Of a stretch of DNA of 52,291 nt, positions 52,060-52,291 are shown in pieces (the stretch's first letter is position 1; each line of letters opens with the position of its first letter). The notes beneath the pieces were generated by a model. The model ran no database searches and was not told the origin of the DNA. It saw only the letters and a list, made by a program, of their open reading frames with translations. The stretch covers positions 1 to 52,291 of the forward strand of contig JBMFGW010000011.1 of assembly GCA_049977145.1 (NCBI GenBank), in the 5' to 3' direction. The translations under genes were made by a program, and so were the position numbers. The stretch is from JAMDCX01 sp049977145 (GTDB taxonomy: Bacteria > Planctomycetota > Phycisphaerae > WQYP01).

Positions 52060-52291
52060 ATGTTAGACTTTGAGGAGACGAGGACACTGCGACTTATTGA
52101 CCGCAGGGCACCGGGCCGAATTTTGAATTATCTTCGGGTTTATGAATTTCAAGGGGGCCAAGAGGGCCAAGTTGTTTTGGGCGGCTGCGGCGGCGGCTGC
52201 CGCCGAGAGCAGGTGAAAAGTAGAGAGTTGAACAGTAGAGCAAATAGGGCTGGAACAAAAGAGTTGCTGGCGCTTGCTGGAAGACCCACCT
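52060..52291 (+). CDS. Possible partial gene running off the window end
   Basis: From ATG 52060, after AAGGAG (52051-52056), an open frame of 77 codons continues to the last base without a stop. The first codons (MLDFEETRTLRLIDRRAPGR) are acceptable, but the later part is encoded by repetitive DNA (GGGCCAAG repeats, then GGCGGC/GCCGCC inverted repeat at 52181-52205). The Shine-Dalgarno spacing of 3 nt is short. I do not recognise the product; the region 51943-52059 before it holds nothing I can name. Confidence 0.25.
   Translation, partial: MLDFEETRTLRLIDRRAPGRILNYLRVYEFQGGQEGQVVLGGCGGGCRREQVKSRELNSRANRAGTKELLALAGRPT

Noticed and set aside
1..52291. CRISPR arrays, tRNA and rRNA genes
   Set aside because: No regularly spaced repeats, cloverleaf signatures or rRNA-like segments were recognised by eye; a tRNAscan or Rfam run would be decisive.

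Overview
This 52.3 kb window is chromosomal DNA of a Gram-negative-type bacterium, most likely a planctomycete and possibly class Phycisphaerae. The reasons are an outer-membrane lipid A gene (lpxA) beside a lipid II flippase (murJ), a DUF4159 protein, a UVR-motif protein, a PknB-like kinase with a membrane anchor, Tat and Sec exported glycosidases, a membrane pyrophosphatase, and scattered GC-rich intergenic repeats. The taxonomic call rests on gene content alone. The sequence contains a short N gap (6168-6175) whose flanks overlap, so it is a draft assembly.

Layout: (1) 0.3-1.5 kb, rplM-rpsI with a near-consensus promoter and a terminator. (2) 1.6-5.5 kb, minus strand, a Tat-exported GH99-like glycosidase and a DinG-type helicase with an unusual insert. 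(3) 5.7-7.1 kb, a truncated repeat and an IS630-family insertion sequence that appears to use -1 frameshifting. (4) 7.2-9.3 kb, trpS and, convergent to it, tyrA. (5) 9.6-17.9 kb, a seven-gene plus-strand operon: an HTH-EIIA(PTS) fusion followed by six subunits of a complex I/group 4 hydrogenase-like membrane complex. Its large subunit lacks the nickel-ligating CxxC motifs, so it fits the Ehr (energy-converting hydrogenase-related) class rather than a true hydrogenase. (6) 17.9-21.9 kb, minus strand, a zinc/manganese ABC importer (binding protein, ATPase, two permeases) with a strong promoter overlapped by a candidate metal-repressor operator. (7) 22.3-26.8 kb, an envelope and cofactor operon: glycosyltransferase, lpxA, thiE, murJ. 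(8) 26.8-32.6 kb, an IS630 remnant, then minus-strand deoC, sugar-nucleotide epimerase, Ser/Thr kinase and a clan GH-D-like secreted glycosidase. (9) 32.8-36.2 kb, a UVR-motif protein, an exported helical protein and aroA. (10) 36.2-39.2 kb, minus strand, an ABC ATPase, trxB, an RluA pseudouridine synthase and a 38-residue highly basic protein. (11) 39.6-46.0 kb, a LysM protein, a DNA methyltransferase, a class III aminotransferase and an HpnN-like RND transporter. (12) 46.0-52.3 kb, two tandem 139-bp repeats, hppA (minus) and a prenyltransferase-fold/DUF4159 protein.

Together the genes are mostly housekeeping (translation, aromatic amino acids, thiamin, redox, envelope). Two energy-coupling membrane systems (the Ehr-like complex and the H+-pyrophosphatase) and polysaccharide-degrading exported enzymes are added to these. 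The most interesting signals are the Ehr-like operon with its EIIA regulator, the operator pair at the metal importer promoter, a family of short elements with GTAACCGTTCACG termini, and the tiny basic gene behind aroA. No tRNA, rRNA or CRISPR array was recognised.
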